Assembly: GCA_046349315.1 (NCBI GenBank) | Contig: JAXMCQ010000008.1 | Coordinates: 62,001 to 126,000 of the forward strand | From: JAEUMG01 sp046349315 | GTDB lineage: Bacteria > Pseudomonadota > Alphaproteobacteria > Rhizobiales > Aestuariivirgaceae | Reading direction: 5' to 3' | Length of the DNA: 64,000 nucleotides | Part shown: positions 52,325-60,753 of the stretch, in pieces | Layout of the letters: each line of letters starts with the position of its first letter | Position numbering within the stretch: position 1 is the stretch's first letter | Made by a program: the position numbers and the translations under genes | Notes under the pieces: model-generated | The model's database searches: none | The model's input: only the letters and a program-made list of their open reading frames with translations | What the model was told of the DNA's origin: nothing

Positions 52325-52933
52325 ATGACACATGCCGCACGCTATCTCGCCACAGGGTCAATTCTGGCCCTGATGACGGCTTTTTCCCTTACCGCTTCAG
52401 CGCAGGGCCGCATGGGCGGATCGGATAACATGGGCGGATCGGACAATGGTCGCCCGGCGATGCAAGACAACAACTGCGTTGGCGTCGACTGCTTCCCAGA
52501 CCAGGGCGGCTCACCTGAGCGCATGCAGAGGCCTGATGAGGGTAATGCCGGCAAGATGAAAGGCGATTCCGACAAGCGTCGCCAAGTGACTCGCGACAAT
52601 GACGACAACAAGCGCATGGGTGGGAACAGCCAGGCGCGGAACGACTGGAAGTATGATTCCAACCGTCACCATCGCAGCCGCAATAAGGATTCGCGCTACC
52701 GCTACTATTATGGCGGCTACTGGTATCTCGAGCCTTATTGGACCTTGCCGGTCTATAGCCGTGTCAGCTGCGGCGAGGGTCGCGCAATCATCGACGACAG
52801 CGGTTTCAACCGGGTACGTACGATCGAATGCTCGGGTCGAACATTTACCTACGCCGCACGCCGCAATGGCGATGTGTTCCGGGTGTCGCTCAATTCCCGC
52901 ACGGGTGAAATCGTGAGCGTTCGTCCAATGTAA
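52325..52933 (+). CDS. Secreted low-complexity hypothetical protein
   Basis: A 202-residue protein from ATG 52325 (MTHAARYLATGSILALMTAF), with a GAGGAG site upstream and a signal peptide to about 28. A short tandem MGGSDN repeat and a long charged Asn/Asp/Arg-rich linker follow. The C-terminal 70 residues (YYYGGYWYLEPYWTLPVYSR, SFN-like CSGRTFTYAARRNGDVFRVS) form a compact cysteine-containing domain. Probably periplasmic or surface exposed. Family unknown. A strong terminator follows. Confidence 0.7.
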   Translation: MTHAARYLATGSILALMTAFSLTASAQGRMGGSDNMGGSDNGRPAMQDNNCVGVDCFPDQGGSPERMQRPDEGNAGKMKGDSDKRRQVTRDNDDNKRMGGNSQARNDWKYDSNRHHRSRNKDSRYRYYYGGYWYLEPYWTLPVYSRVSCGEGRAIIDDSGFNRVRTIECSGRTFTYAARRNGDVFRVSLNSRTGEIVSVRPM

Positions 52934-52953
52934 AAAGACAACGATGTCGAAAG

Positions 52954-52984
52954 CGGCGCCCGGTGTGTCCGGGCGCCGTTTCTT
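52954..52984 (+). terminator. Rho-independent terminator
   Basis: CGGCGCCCGG-TGTGT-CCGGGCGCCG followed by TTTCTT is a 10-bp GC stem with a U-rich tail, just after the secreted-protein gene. It also faces the convergent protease gene ending at 52989. Confidence 0.88.
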
Positions 52985-52988
52985 AGGC

Positions 52989-54008
52989 CTACTGCTTGGG
53001 GGTGAAGAGTGTCCCCATATAATCCGGAAGGACGGCCTTGGTTGACCCGTCGGCCGACTTGTTCTTGTCGAGGATGGCCTGGAAGGCAGCGCGGTTCTGC
53101 GCATAACGCTGTTTGCGGACTTCAGGATCGCTCGGATACATGTAGTTGACGGTCACGCGATCAGCCCGAGAGATACTGTTATTGGGCTGCGCGTGGAAGC
53201 ATGGCGATTGCTCACCGTTCTTGTAAAAGTCGGCTGGGAAGACATAGAGCATGACCGAATCCGGATCGAAATTAGTCATCATCAGGGTCGGCTGCGTCGC
53301 CATCCGCATATTGTAGTCGACCTGTTCCTTGGGCCAGTTGTTGGGCGGGCCGGCCATGTATTCATAGATATGCGCCCAGTCATATTCGGCATCGCAGTTG
53401 CCCGCGGGGCTTTGATGCTCATGCTGGAAACCAAGCGCGTGGCCGAATTCGTGGACGATCGTGCCCTTGGCATAGCCGTCCCAGGCGGTCGCGAGCTGAT
53501 CTGCGGGGATCTTGTCGAAATCCTCGAAATTCATCGATTGCTCTTCGGGCTTGGCGTAAACCACGCTGCCCTGTCCGACCATCGACCAATAGCCCGGCTG
53601 CCGGAAGCCGACACGGATGTGATTGGGGCGGCCACCGGTGTCGGCATTGCACATGCGCGGATTCGACATTTTGCCGAAATCGAGCGTGATGCCCATTTCC
53701 TTGCTCGCCCACACACTGGCGATCTTGGCGATGGCAGCGCGAGTTTCCTTGCTGCCTTCAAAGAAGCAGACGCGCAGCTTGAGGATGTCCGGGCCCCACA
53801 TTTCAGCCGTGTCGTAGACGCCCTTGGCCGCGTCGGAATTATTGTCGAGCGCGAGAAAGCCGTTGCGAAACGCTTCGGCCCGTTTGGCGTAGACGGTCGG
53901 CAAGCCGTCGCGGAAAAGCAGTTTGTTCGTCCCGGCGAGAGCGGGAGCGGCAAGGCCAGCGCAGAGCATGGTCGTCGCCGCGGCCATGGCAAGGATTGAG
54001 CGGGTCAT
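52989..54008 (-). CDS. Secreted astacin-like (M12A-type) metalloprotease
   Basis: A 339-residue protein from ATG 54008 (MTRSILAMAAATTMLCAGLA) with a signal peptide to about 25. The metzincin zinc motif HEFGHALGFQHEH is at 186-198, and a Met-turn SVMLY follows at 251-255, matching the M12A layout. No propeptide cysteine switch is apparent. It is probably an extracellular or periplasmic peptidase. It is a monocistronic gene convergent with the secreted protein. Confidence 0.8.
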   Translation of the reverse strand: MTRSILAMAAATTMLCAGLAAPALAGTNKLLFRDGLPTVYAKRAEAFRNGFLALDNNSDAAKGVYDTAEMWGPDILKLRVCFFEGSKETRAAIAKIASVWASKEMGITLDFGKMSNPRMCNADTGGRPNHIRVGFRQPGYWSMVGQGSVVYAKPEEQSMNFEDFDKIPADQLATAWDGYAKGTIVHEFGHALGFQHEHQSPAGNCDAEYDWAHIYEYMAGPPNNWPKEQVDYNMRMATQPTLMMTNFDPDSVMLYVFPADFYKNGEQSPCFHAQPNNSISRADRVTVNYMYPSDPEVRKQRYAQNRAAFQAILDKNKSADGSTKAVLPDYMGTLFTPKQ

Positions 54009-54277
54009 GGGGTTTCCTGTGAGAGGGGTTGCAGGATCATGCCGATAATTCATCGGCGCGGGGATTATTCAACATGAATCTGGGCGGCGTGAAGCGATTT
54101 CTGTGCCGAAATTGCGCCAACGGGGAATTTAATTCCCGATCCCCTTCAAGCCATTGACCTGGAAGGCTGATTTGTAGCCTCTCGCAGAGTTGTACGGCTT
54201 TCCCCGGTTTCTGGTTGACGGCTTCAGGGCGGCTCTGCCAGATATTGAATGAACGTTCATTAAATAGCCGGTGCATC

Positions 54278-55627
54278 ATGCTCAAGCGCAACCAGCGCGA
54301 CCTCACCCAATCCAATGCCCACTTCAAGAAGGCCGTGAAGCGCCTGCCGCTCGGCGTCGCCTCGACCTTCCGTTACTGGGGTGATGAACGCACGATCTAT
54401 GTCGATCACGGCAAGGGCGGCCGCACCTGGGACATCGACGGCAATTGCTATGTCGACTACCGCCTCGGCTATGGTCCGGCGATTCTGGGCTATGCCGATG
54501 ATCGCGTCGATGAAGCCGCGCGCAAGGGCATGGAGGTCGGCGGCGTCTTTGCGCTTTCGACCAAGCGCGAGCTCGCGGTTGCCGAGCGCATGGCGAAGAT
54601 GGTGCCGGCTGTAGAGCTGGTACGGTTCTCGAACAGTGGCACGGAAGCTGTCATGGCGGCGCTTCGCCTCGCCCGCGCCTATACCGGCAAGGACAGCTAC
54701 ATCCTCATCGAAGGCGGCTATCACGGGCTCTTCGATGCCGCGATGTGGATGTCCAACATGGATCAGTGGGATCCGGGCAGCGGGCTTGATCCACAGACCG
54801 TCCCCTATTCGCGCGGCATTCCGCAGCGGCTCAAGGACCTCGTCTATCTGACCCCGATGAATGACGCGAACCGGCTGGAGGACATTTTCAAAAAGCACAG
54901 CGAGCATATCGGCGCGATGCTGATCGAGCCGATGATGGGCAATTGCTGCGCGATCTCGGCAACAACCGAATTCGTCCAGCTGGCACGCAAGCTTTGCGAC
55001 AAATACGGCGTGCTGCTGATCATCGATGAAGTGAAGACCGGCTTCCGCGTCGCCAAGGGCGGCGTCCAGTCACTGCATGGCGTGACCCCGGATATCACCA
55101 CCTTCGCCAAGGCAATGGCCAATGGCTATCCGATCGCCGCGGTCGCTGGCCGCGAGGACATCATGCGCACCTTCCGCTATGGCGGCGCCGCACATGGCGG
55201 CACCTATACCGCGCATTCGGTGTCGCTGGCGGCCGCCGAGAAGTGCCTTGAAATCCTCGATGAAACTCCCGCACTGGCCACGCTTGCCACTTACGGCGAG
55301 ACGTTGAAGACCGGCATCAAGAAGATCCTCGATGCGCGTGGCATCATCCATTCCTTCTCCGGCCATCCCTCGATGTTCGGTCTCTTCTTCGCTGCCGCGC
55401 CACCGAGCAATTACCGCGACTGGAAACGCTCGGATTATACTTTCTACGACCGCATGGCCTATCACCTGCACGATCTCGGCATCATCTGCGAGCCCGATTC
55501 GCGCGAGCCGTGGTTCATGTGCGAAGCACACGACCAGAGCTGTCTTGCGGATACATTGCGGGCGATCGAATCGGCGGTCGACCTCACCCTTGAAGAACAG
55601 GCGGGCGAACACCGCGCTAAGGCGTAG
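54278..55627 (+). CDS. Class III aminotransferase (glutamate-semialdehyde aminomutase-like)
   Basis: A 449-residue PLP enzyme from ATG 54278 (MLKRNQRDLTQSNAHFKKAV). It has the fold-type I pattern: FSNSGTEAVMAALRLARAYT (PLP phosphate), GGYHG, LIIDEVKTGFR (Asp), TFAKAMANGYPIAAVAG (Schiff-base Lys). Relatives act on amino ketones or semialdehydes. It leads a plus-strand group with two FAD oxidoreductases and a GcvT-like protein, suggesting catabolism of a methylated amine or amino acid. An ACCCC... palindromic repeat separates it from the next gene. Confidence 0.82.
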   Translation: MLKRNQRDLTQSNAHFKKAVKRLPLGVASTFRYWGDERTIYVDHGKGGRTWDIDGNCYVDYRLGYGPAILGYADDRVDEAARKGMEVGGVFALSTKRELAVAERMAKMVPAVELVRFSNSGTEAVMAALRLARAYTGKDSYILIEGGYHGLFDAAMWMSNMDQWDPGSGLDPQTVPYSRGIPQRLKDLVYLTPMNDANRLEDIFKKHSEHIGAMLIEPMMGNCCAISATTEFVQLARKLCDKYGVLLIIDEVKTGFRVAKGGVQSLHGVTPDITTFAKAMANGYPIAAVAGREDIMRTFRYGGAAHGGTYTAHSVSLAAAEKCLEILDETPALATLATYGETLKTGIKKILDARGIIHSFSGHPSMFGLFFAAAPPSNYRDWKRSDYTFYDRMAYHLHDLGIICEPDSREPWFMCEAHDQSCLADTLRAIESAVDLTLEEQAGEHRAKA

Positions 55628-55657
55628 AACGAGATGTCGAAAGATGCTCGCTTTCGT

Positions 55658-55799
55658 CTTCTCCCGCCTGCGGGAGAAGACGGGACCCATGGCGCGAGAG
55701 CGGCTTGGGGAGATGAAGGGGTGGATCTCGAAGGTTCCCCTCACCTTTCCCATTGCTACCGCAATGGGCCCCTTTCCTCTCCCGCAAGCGGGAGAGGAA
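55658..55799. repeat. Palindromic intergenic element
   Basis: The element starts with CTTCTCCCGCCTGCGGGAGA, itself a hairpin, and ends with TCCTCTCCCGCAAGCGGGAG. Together these form an outer pair around a variable middle. It lies between the aminotransferase and FAD genes and resembles repeats of the CTCTCCC type common in rhizobial genomes. It may also carry the ribosome site of the next gene. Confidence 0.6.
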
Positions 55800-55803
55800 G
55801 ACG

Positions 55804-57420
55804 ATGACCACCTATGACGCCATCGTCATCGGAGCCGGGCATAATGGCCTCGTCACCGCCTGCTACCTCGCCAAGGCGGGATTGAAGACGCTCGTCGTCG
55901 AGAAGAACGACTGGATCGGCGGCGCTGCGGTGTCGCGCTCGCTCTATCCGAATTTCACCTATTCCAACTGCTCCTATGTCTCCTCGCTGTTGCGGCCCGA
56001 GATCATGCGCGATCTCGAACTACCGAAGCACGGGCTTCAAATTCTCCCCTATGAGGGCGGTGCCGTCTTCACGCGCGACGGCGACTACCTCGCCATGTAT
56101 CGCAATCATGAAGCCAACCGGCGAGAATTTGCGCGCTTCTCGAAGCGTGATGCAGAAGCCTATGACCGCTATTCGCGCGACATCATGCGCCACTGCCGCT
56201 TCATCCGGCCATTGCTCATGCGCACCCCGCCGGATCCGACCTCCTTCAAGCCGCGCGACCTCCAGGAACTGCTCTTCATCGGCCGCAAGTTCTGGGACCT
56301 CACCGAAAACGAAATGTACGAGATGGTCCGCTTCTGGACGATGAGCATCTCGGATTATCTCGACGAGTATTTCGAGACCGACGTCATCAAGGCCTATCTC
56401 GCCGTTTCAGCCATCATCGGCACCGCGCTCGGCCCCATGTCGCCGGGCTCGGCTTACGTGCTGCTCCATCATTACATGGGCGACGTCGACGGCAATATCG
56501 GCGCCTGGGGCTTTGCGCGCGGCGGCATGGGTGCGATCACCCAGGCCATGGCGAAGTCGCTTGCGGCGGCGGGCGGTGAAATCCGCGCCGGCAAGGGCGT
56601 CGATCATGTGCTCGTCGAGAATGGCCGGGCCGTCGGCGTCGTGCTCGGCGGCGGCGAGGAAATCCGCGGGCGCCTCGTTGTTTCCAACATGGATGTGAAG
56701 CGCACCTTCCTTAAATGCGTCAATGAGAAGGAACTGCCGCCCGCTTTCGTCAAGCAGGTGAAGAACTTCAAGATCCGCGGCTCGTCGGGCAAGGTCAACA
56801 TCGCGCTCGACGGCGTGCCGCGCTTTCCGGCGCTGCCCGCCGACTCGCCCTGCATCAAGGGCGACCTCCATTTCACCGATTCGATCGAGCGGATGGAGAA
56901 GGCCTATGACGACTGGAAGGCGGGCTTGTGGTCGCGCGATCCGTTCCTCGACACGATGATCCCGACGATGATCGACCCGACCATGGCACCGCCGGGCAAG
57001 CATTTCATGAGCGTCTTCGTGCAATATTGTCCGCCGAAGATTGAAGGCGGCGAATGGACCGATGCCGAGCGCGACGCTTTCGGCCGCACCGTCATCAACC
57101 AGATCAACGACTATGCACCGGGCTTCAAGGACCTCGTTTTGCACGCGGAAGTGCGCACCCCGCGCGAACTCGAAAACGAAGTAGGCCTCACCGAAGGCAA
57201 TATCTTCCAGGGTGAGCTCACCTTCGACCAGCTCTTGTTCAACCGCCCCGTGCCCGGCGCCGCGCAATACCGCTCGCCGATTGCGGGGTTATGGATGTGC
57301 GGTTCCTCCACCCATCCCGGCGGCGGCGTGATGGGCGCACCGGGGCGCAATGCGGCGGCCGAAATCCTGCGCGATCTTAAGTCGCCAGCCAAGATGAGCG
57401 AGCCCTATGCCGTCCTATGA
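55804..57420 (+). CDS. FAD-dependent oxidoreductase (phytoene-desaturase-like fold), copy 1
   Basis: A 538-residue flavoprotein from ATG 55804 (MTTYDAIVIGAGHNGLVTAC) with an FAD Rossmann loop GAGHNGLVTACYLAKAG and a C-terminal GGGVMGAPGRNAAAEIL flavin motif, the CrtI/amine-oxidase-like layout. It begins after a repeat element. Its 3' end overlaps the next, similar gene by 14 bases, so the two are co-translated and probably act on related or successive substrates. Confidence 0.82.
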   Translation: MTTYDAIVIGAGHNGLVTACYLAKAGLKTLVVEKNDWIGGAAVSRSLYPNFTYSNCSYVSSLLRPEIMRDLELPKHGLQILPYEGGAVFTRDGDYLAMYRNHEANRREFARFSKRDAEAYDRYSRDIMRHCRFIRPLLMRTPPDPTSFKPRDLQELLFIGRKFWDLTENEMYEMVRFWTMSISDYLDEYFETDVIKAYLAVSAIIGTALGPMSPGSAYVLLHHYMGDVDGNIGAWGFARGGMGAITQAMAKSLAAAGGEIRAGKGVDHVLVENGRAVGVVLGGGEEIRGRLVVSNMDVKRTFLKCVNEKELPPAFVKQVKNFKIRGSSGKVNIALDGVPRFPALPADSPCIKGDLHFTDSIERMEKAYDDWKAGLWSRDPFLDTMIPTMIDPTMAPPGKHFMSVFVQYCPPKIEGGEWTDAERDAFGRTVINQINDYAPGFKDLVLHAEVRTPRELENEVGLTEGNIFQGELTFDQLLFNRPVPGAAQYRSPIAGLWMCGSSTHPGGGVMGAPGRNAAAEILRDLKSPAKMSEPYAVL

Positions 57421-58966
57421 TGCAATCGTCATCGGCGGCGGCACCAACGGGCTCGCCGCCGCAGCCCGGCTTGCGAAGGGCCGGCTCAAGGTGCTGGTTC
57501 TCGAAGGCGCGTCCGCGCTTGGCGGTGGTGCCCGCACCAAGGAATTTGCGCCGGGCTTCAAGGTCAGTCCCGTCGCGCATCTTCTGTATCTACTCGACCG
57601 GCGCGTCGAAAATGGACTCGATCTCAAGGCGCATGGGCTTTCCTATGCCGCCAGCAACATTGCGACGACCGCGCTTTCGCAATCGGGCGATCATCTGAAG
57701 TTGAACGGCGCCTATGGCGAGACGCTTGGCGGCAAGATCGATCACAGCGAGCAAATGGCGTGGCGCGAATTGCGCGCGCGATTGCTGCGTTTTGCATCAG
57801 TGCTCGGTCCCTTCAAGGAGATGACGCCGCCGCGCCTCGGCACGATGAACCGCGATCTCCTCACCCTCGGCCGTCTCGGTCTCAAGATCAAAACCCTCGG
57901 TCGCGACGAGATGCGCGAGTTTCTGCGCCTGATCCTCATCAATGTCGCCGACGTGCTCGACGATGAATTGACCGACGAGCGCTTGAAGGGCGTCATCGCA
58001 TTCGATGCGACGCTCGGCACCCATCTCGGACCGCGTTCGCCGAATTCGCTGTTGCTTCTCTATAATCGGCTCGCCGGTGCAGCCAATGGCGTGCCGGCGG
58101 GGATTGCGCTGCCGCGCGGCGGAATGAGCGCCGTCGCCGATGCCATGGGCCGTGCCGCAAAGGCACTTGGCGTCGACACGCGCACCGGTGCAAAGATCGA
58201 AAGTATCATCGTCGAAAAGGATCGCGCCGCTGGCGTCAAACTGGCAGGCGGAGAAGAGATCAGGGCGAAGCTGATCGTCTCGGCCGTCAACCCCAAGACG
58301 ACTTTCCTCGATCTCCTCGGCACCCGCCATCTCGATACCGGTTTCGTGCGCCGCGTCAGCAACATCCGCATGCGCGGCAATGCCGCCAAGCTGCATCTCG
58401 CGCTCAATGCCGCTCCCGATTTCAGAGGCGCCGACCTCAAGAGCCGCCTCGTCATCGCGCCGTCGGTGCGCGCCGTCGAGAATGCGTTCAATCCGGCGAA
58501 GTATCACGAATTCTCAATCGAGCCGGTGATGGAGTTCATTGTGCCGAGTGCCCTCGATTCCTCGCTCGCGCCATCAGGCCAGCATGTCTTGTCCGCGATC
58601 GTGCAATACGCGCCTTATCAACTCAAAGGCGGCTGGGAGGCCGGCCGCGCCCAATTCCAGGACAAGATCATGTCCGTATTGGAGCGCCATGCGCCGGGCA
58701 TCGGCAAGCTCGTCACCGCATCCGAACTCCTGACCCCTGAAGATCTCGAACAGCAATATGGCTTCGTCGGCGGCAACTGGCATCATGGCGAATTGGCCGT
58801 CGAACAGATGCTGTTTCTCAGGCCGGCGATCGGTGCGGCGCAGTACGATACGCCGATGCGCGGGCTTTATCTCGCCAGCGCGGGCTCGCATCCAGGCGGT
58901 GGCATTTCGGGTGCCGCGGGCTGGAACGCGGCGGAGCGCATCCTCTCGGTCGAGGGCAAGTCATGA
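57407..58966 (+). CDS. FAD-dependent oxidoreductase (phytoene-desaturase-like fold), copy 2
   Basis: A 519-residue flavoprotein with the loop GGGTNGLAAAARLAKG and the C-terminal SHPGGGISGAAGWNAAERIL. It shares its overall layout with the preceding gene but has clearly diverged, which points to an old duplication. The next gene starts in a 4-base overlap (ATGA). Confidence 0.82.
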   Translation: MPSYDAIVIGGGTNGLAAAARLAKGRLKVLVLEGASALGGGARTKEFAPGFKVSPVAHLLYLLDRRVENGLDLKAHGLSYAASNIATTALSQSGDHLKLNGAYGETLGGKIDHSEQMAWRELRARLLRFASVLGPFKEMTPPRLGTMNRDLLTLGRLGLKIKTLGRDEMREFLRLILINVADVLDDELTDERLKGVIAFDATLGTHLGPRSPNSLLLLYNRLAGAANGVPAGIALPRGGMSAVADAMGRAAKALGVDTRTGAKIESIIVEKDRAAGVKLAGGEEIRAKLIVSAVNPKTTFLDLLGTRHLDTGFVRRVSNIRMRGNAAKLHLALNAAPDFRGADLKSRLVIAPSVRAVENAFNPAKYHEFSIEPVMEFIVPSALDSSLAPSGQHVLSAIVQYAPYQLKGGWEAGRAQFQDKIMSVLERHAPGIGKLVTASELLTPEDLEQQYGFVGGNWHHGELAVEQMLFLRPAIGAAQYDTPMRGLYLASAGSHPGGGISGAAGWNAAERILSVEGKS

Positions 58967-60165
58967 GCGATCCGCGCCTTCATTTCCGCAAACCCCTCCT
59001 CACCTCGCCCTTCCATGCACGGACCTCGACGCTCAACAAGCTCAATGAATGGGGGCCGTGGGGCGGTTACACCACCGTGCTCGCCTATGACGACGCCTCG
59101 ATGGAATATACCGCGATCCGCAACCAGGCGAGCGTCTATGATCTCTCGCCGATGGTGAAATACCGGATCACCGGGAAGGATCCGGTCGCCTATCTCGATC
59201 GCGTGATGATCCGCAATATCGCCAAGCTCAAACTCGGCCATGTGCAGTACACGGCCTGGTGCGACGATGAGGGCAAGCTTCTCGACGACGGCACCTTGTT
59301 CCGCCATGGGGGAACCGATTTCCTGTTGTGCTGCCAGGAGCGGCACTTGCCATGGCTGCTCGACAGCGCGATTGGCTATGACGTCTCCGTCACCGAGATC
59401 ACCGAAGAAATTGCAGCACTCTCCTTGCAGGGCCCCTGCTCTTTCGCGGTGTTGAAGCGTGCAGGCTTCGCTGGTGTCGAAAGGCTGAAACCCTTCCAGC
59501 TCGCGCAATTCCCCTTCGCGGGCGGTGGCGAGCTCACCATCTCGCGGACCGGTTTCACCGGCGATCTCGGCTATGAATTATGGACGACGCCCGATCGCGC
59601 GCTTGATCTGTGGGATTTGCTCTTCGAAGCCGGCGCGCTCTACGGCATTCGCGCAATCGGCACCACCGCGCTCAACATGGCGCGCATCGAGGCGGGCTTT
59701 ATCATCACGAATATGGATTTCATCGCCGCCGAACAGGCCATTCGCGCAGGGCGCGCGCGGTCGCCCTTCGAGATGGGCCTCGACTGGATGATCGATTTCG
59801 ACAAGGGCCATTTCAACGGCAGGCGTGCGCTTCTTGCCGAAAAAACCAAGGGCACATCGAAATGGGCATTGGTCGGGCTCGATATCGAAGGCAATGTCGC
59901 GGCCGATCATTCGCTCATCTATCACAACAGGAAGCGCGAGGTCGGACGGGTGACGGCGGCAATCTGGTCGCCCACCACCAAACGCAATATCGCGCTCGCC
60001 ATGCTGGAGCGGCCCTATCACGACGCGAAGAAGGACGATCTCTGGGTCGAGATCTATGCGCTGCGCGAACTCGAGTATCACAAGCTCATGGTGCGGGCAC
60101 GGGTGACCGAGCGGCCATTCTTCAATCACCCCCGCCGCCGCGCGACGCCACCGGGCGAGTTCTAG
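58963..60165 (+). CDS. GcvT-like folate-dependent aminomethyltransferase
   Basis: A 400-residue protein of the GcvT/DmdA family. It keeps the conserved aspartate after a tyrosine (VYDLSPMVKY), the folate-site ISRTGFTGDLGYELW and the GTTALNMARIEAGF helix. These enzymes move a methyl or methylene group to tetrahydrofolate. It overlaps the FAD gene by 4 bases and lies beside an MttB-like methyltransferase, so demethylation of a quaternary or methylated amine is the likely role. Confidence 0.82.
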   Translation: MSDPRLHFRKPLLTSPFHARTSTLNKLNEWGPWGGYTTVLAYDDASMEYTAIRNQASVYDLSPMVKYRITGKDPVAYLDRVMIRNIAKLKLGHVQYTAWCDDEGKLLDDGTLFRHGGTDFLLCCQERHLPWLLDSAIGYDVSVTEITEEIAALSLQGPCSFAVLKRAGFAGVERLKPFQLAQFPFAGGGELTISRTGFTGDLGYELWTTPDRALDLWDLLFEAGALYGIRAIGTTALNMARIEAGFIITNMDFIAAEQAIRAGRARSPFEMGLDWMIDFDKGHFNGRRALLAEKTKGTSKWALVGLDIEGNVAADHSLIYHNRKREVGRVTAAIWSPTTKRNIALAMLERPYHDAKKDDLWVEIYALRELEYHKLMVRARVTERPFFNHPRRRATPPGEF

Positions 60166-60407
60166 AGGCGCCTTGGGGTAAATAAGGAACGTCGCCGACC
60201 AGAAGGCCTCTGGACGGGCCACAGATGGCCGCTAGAGGGCCTCGCCGGGCTCCCCGGTAGGGGACAGCCAGAGAACAAAAAGTGAAAATTGAACCGGTTA
60301 GGTGGGGGTCAGCGGCGATTTCTACGCCTGCGTGTATCTTGCCCGCACTAATCTCCTTATGATTGCAGAGCACCGGAGAACTCGACGAAACGTCGCCCCG
60401 TCTTCAA
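60166..60407. other. Possible insertion-element remnant
   Basis: Before the palindromes this stretch contains GTGAAAATTGAACCGGTTAG and a G/C-rich inverted segment (GGCCACAGATGGCC). From memory such text occurs near ends of certain rhizobial insertion elements. No gene is visible. Unverified. Confidence 0.3.
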
Positions 60408-60517
60408 CCTCCCCCTTTGTGGGGAGGTCGAAATTTGCGGCAGCAAATTTCGGGTGGGGGAATCTTCGACGTCCAGCGTGACCCCCACCCTTAATCCCTC
60501 CCCACAAGGGGGAGGGA
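60408..60517. repeat. Palindromic intergenic element with nested hairpins
   Basis: CCTCCCCCTTTGTGGGGAGG at the left faces CCCTCCCCACAAGGGGGAGG at the right. Inside lies GAAATTTGC-GGCA-GCAAATTTC and a GGGTGGGGG/CCCCCACCC pair. The whole can fold into one long stem, as rhizobial intergenic palindromes do. Confidence 0.75.
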
Positions 60518-60563
60518 AACCGGCAGGACGATCTGTGTACGGAATAGCTCTTACTCCCTATCG

Positions 60564-60712
60564 ACCTCATCCTGAGGTGCCCGCCGACAGGCGGGCCTCG
60601 AAGGATGGTCGCCGCTTGTCGTCGCCGGATTCATTCCGGCGATCCATTGTGCCGATACTCCGTAAGCTGATGAGTTTGAGCCATGGATTGCCGGGACGAG
60701 CCCGGCAATGAC
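60564..60712. repeat. Second palindromic intergenic cluster
   Basis: It contains CCTCATCCTGAGGTGCCCGC with its hairpin partner, a CGCCGGATTCATTCCGGCG stem and ATTGCCGGGACGAGCCCGGC. Several short inverted repeats are stacked here. Confidence 0.6.
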
Positions 60713-60753
60713 AAGATAGTGTTAGCCTCCCCCGGGTGGGGAGGGAGAGCCAT

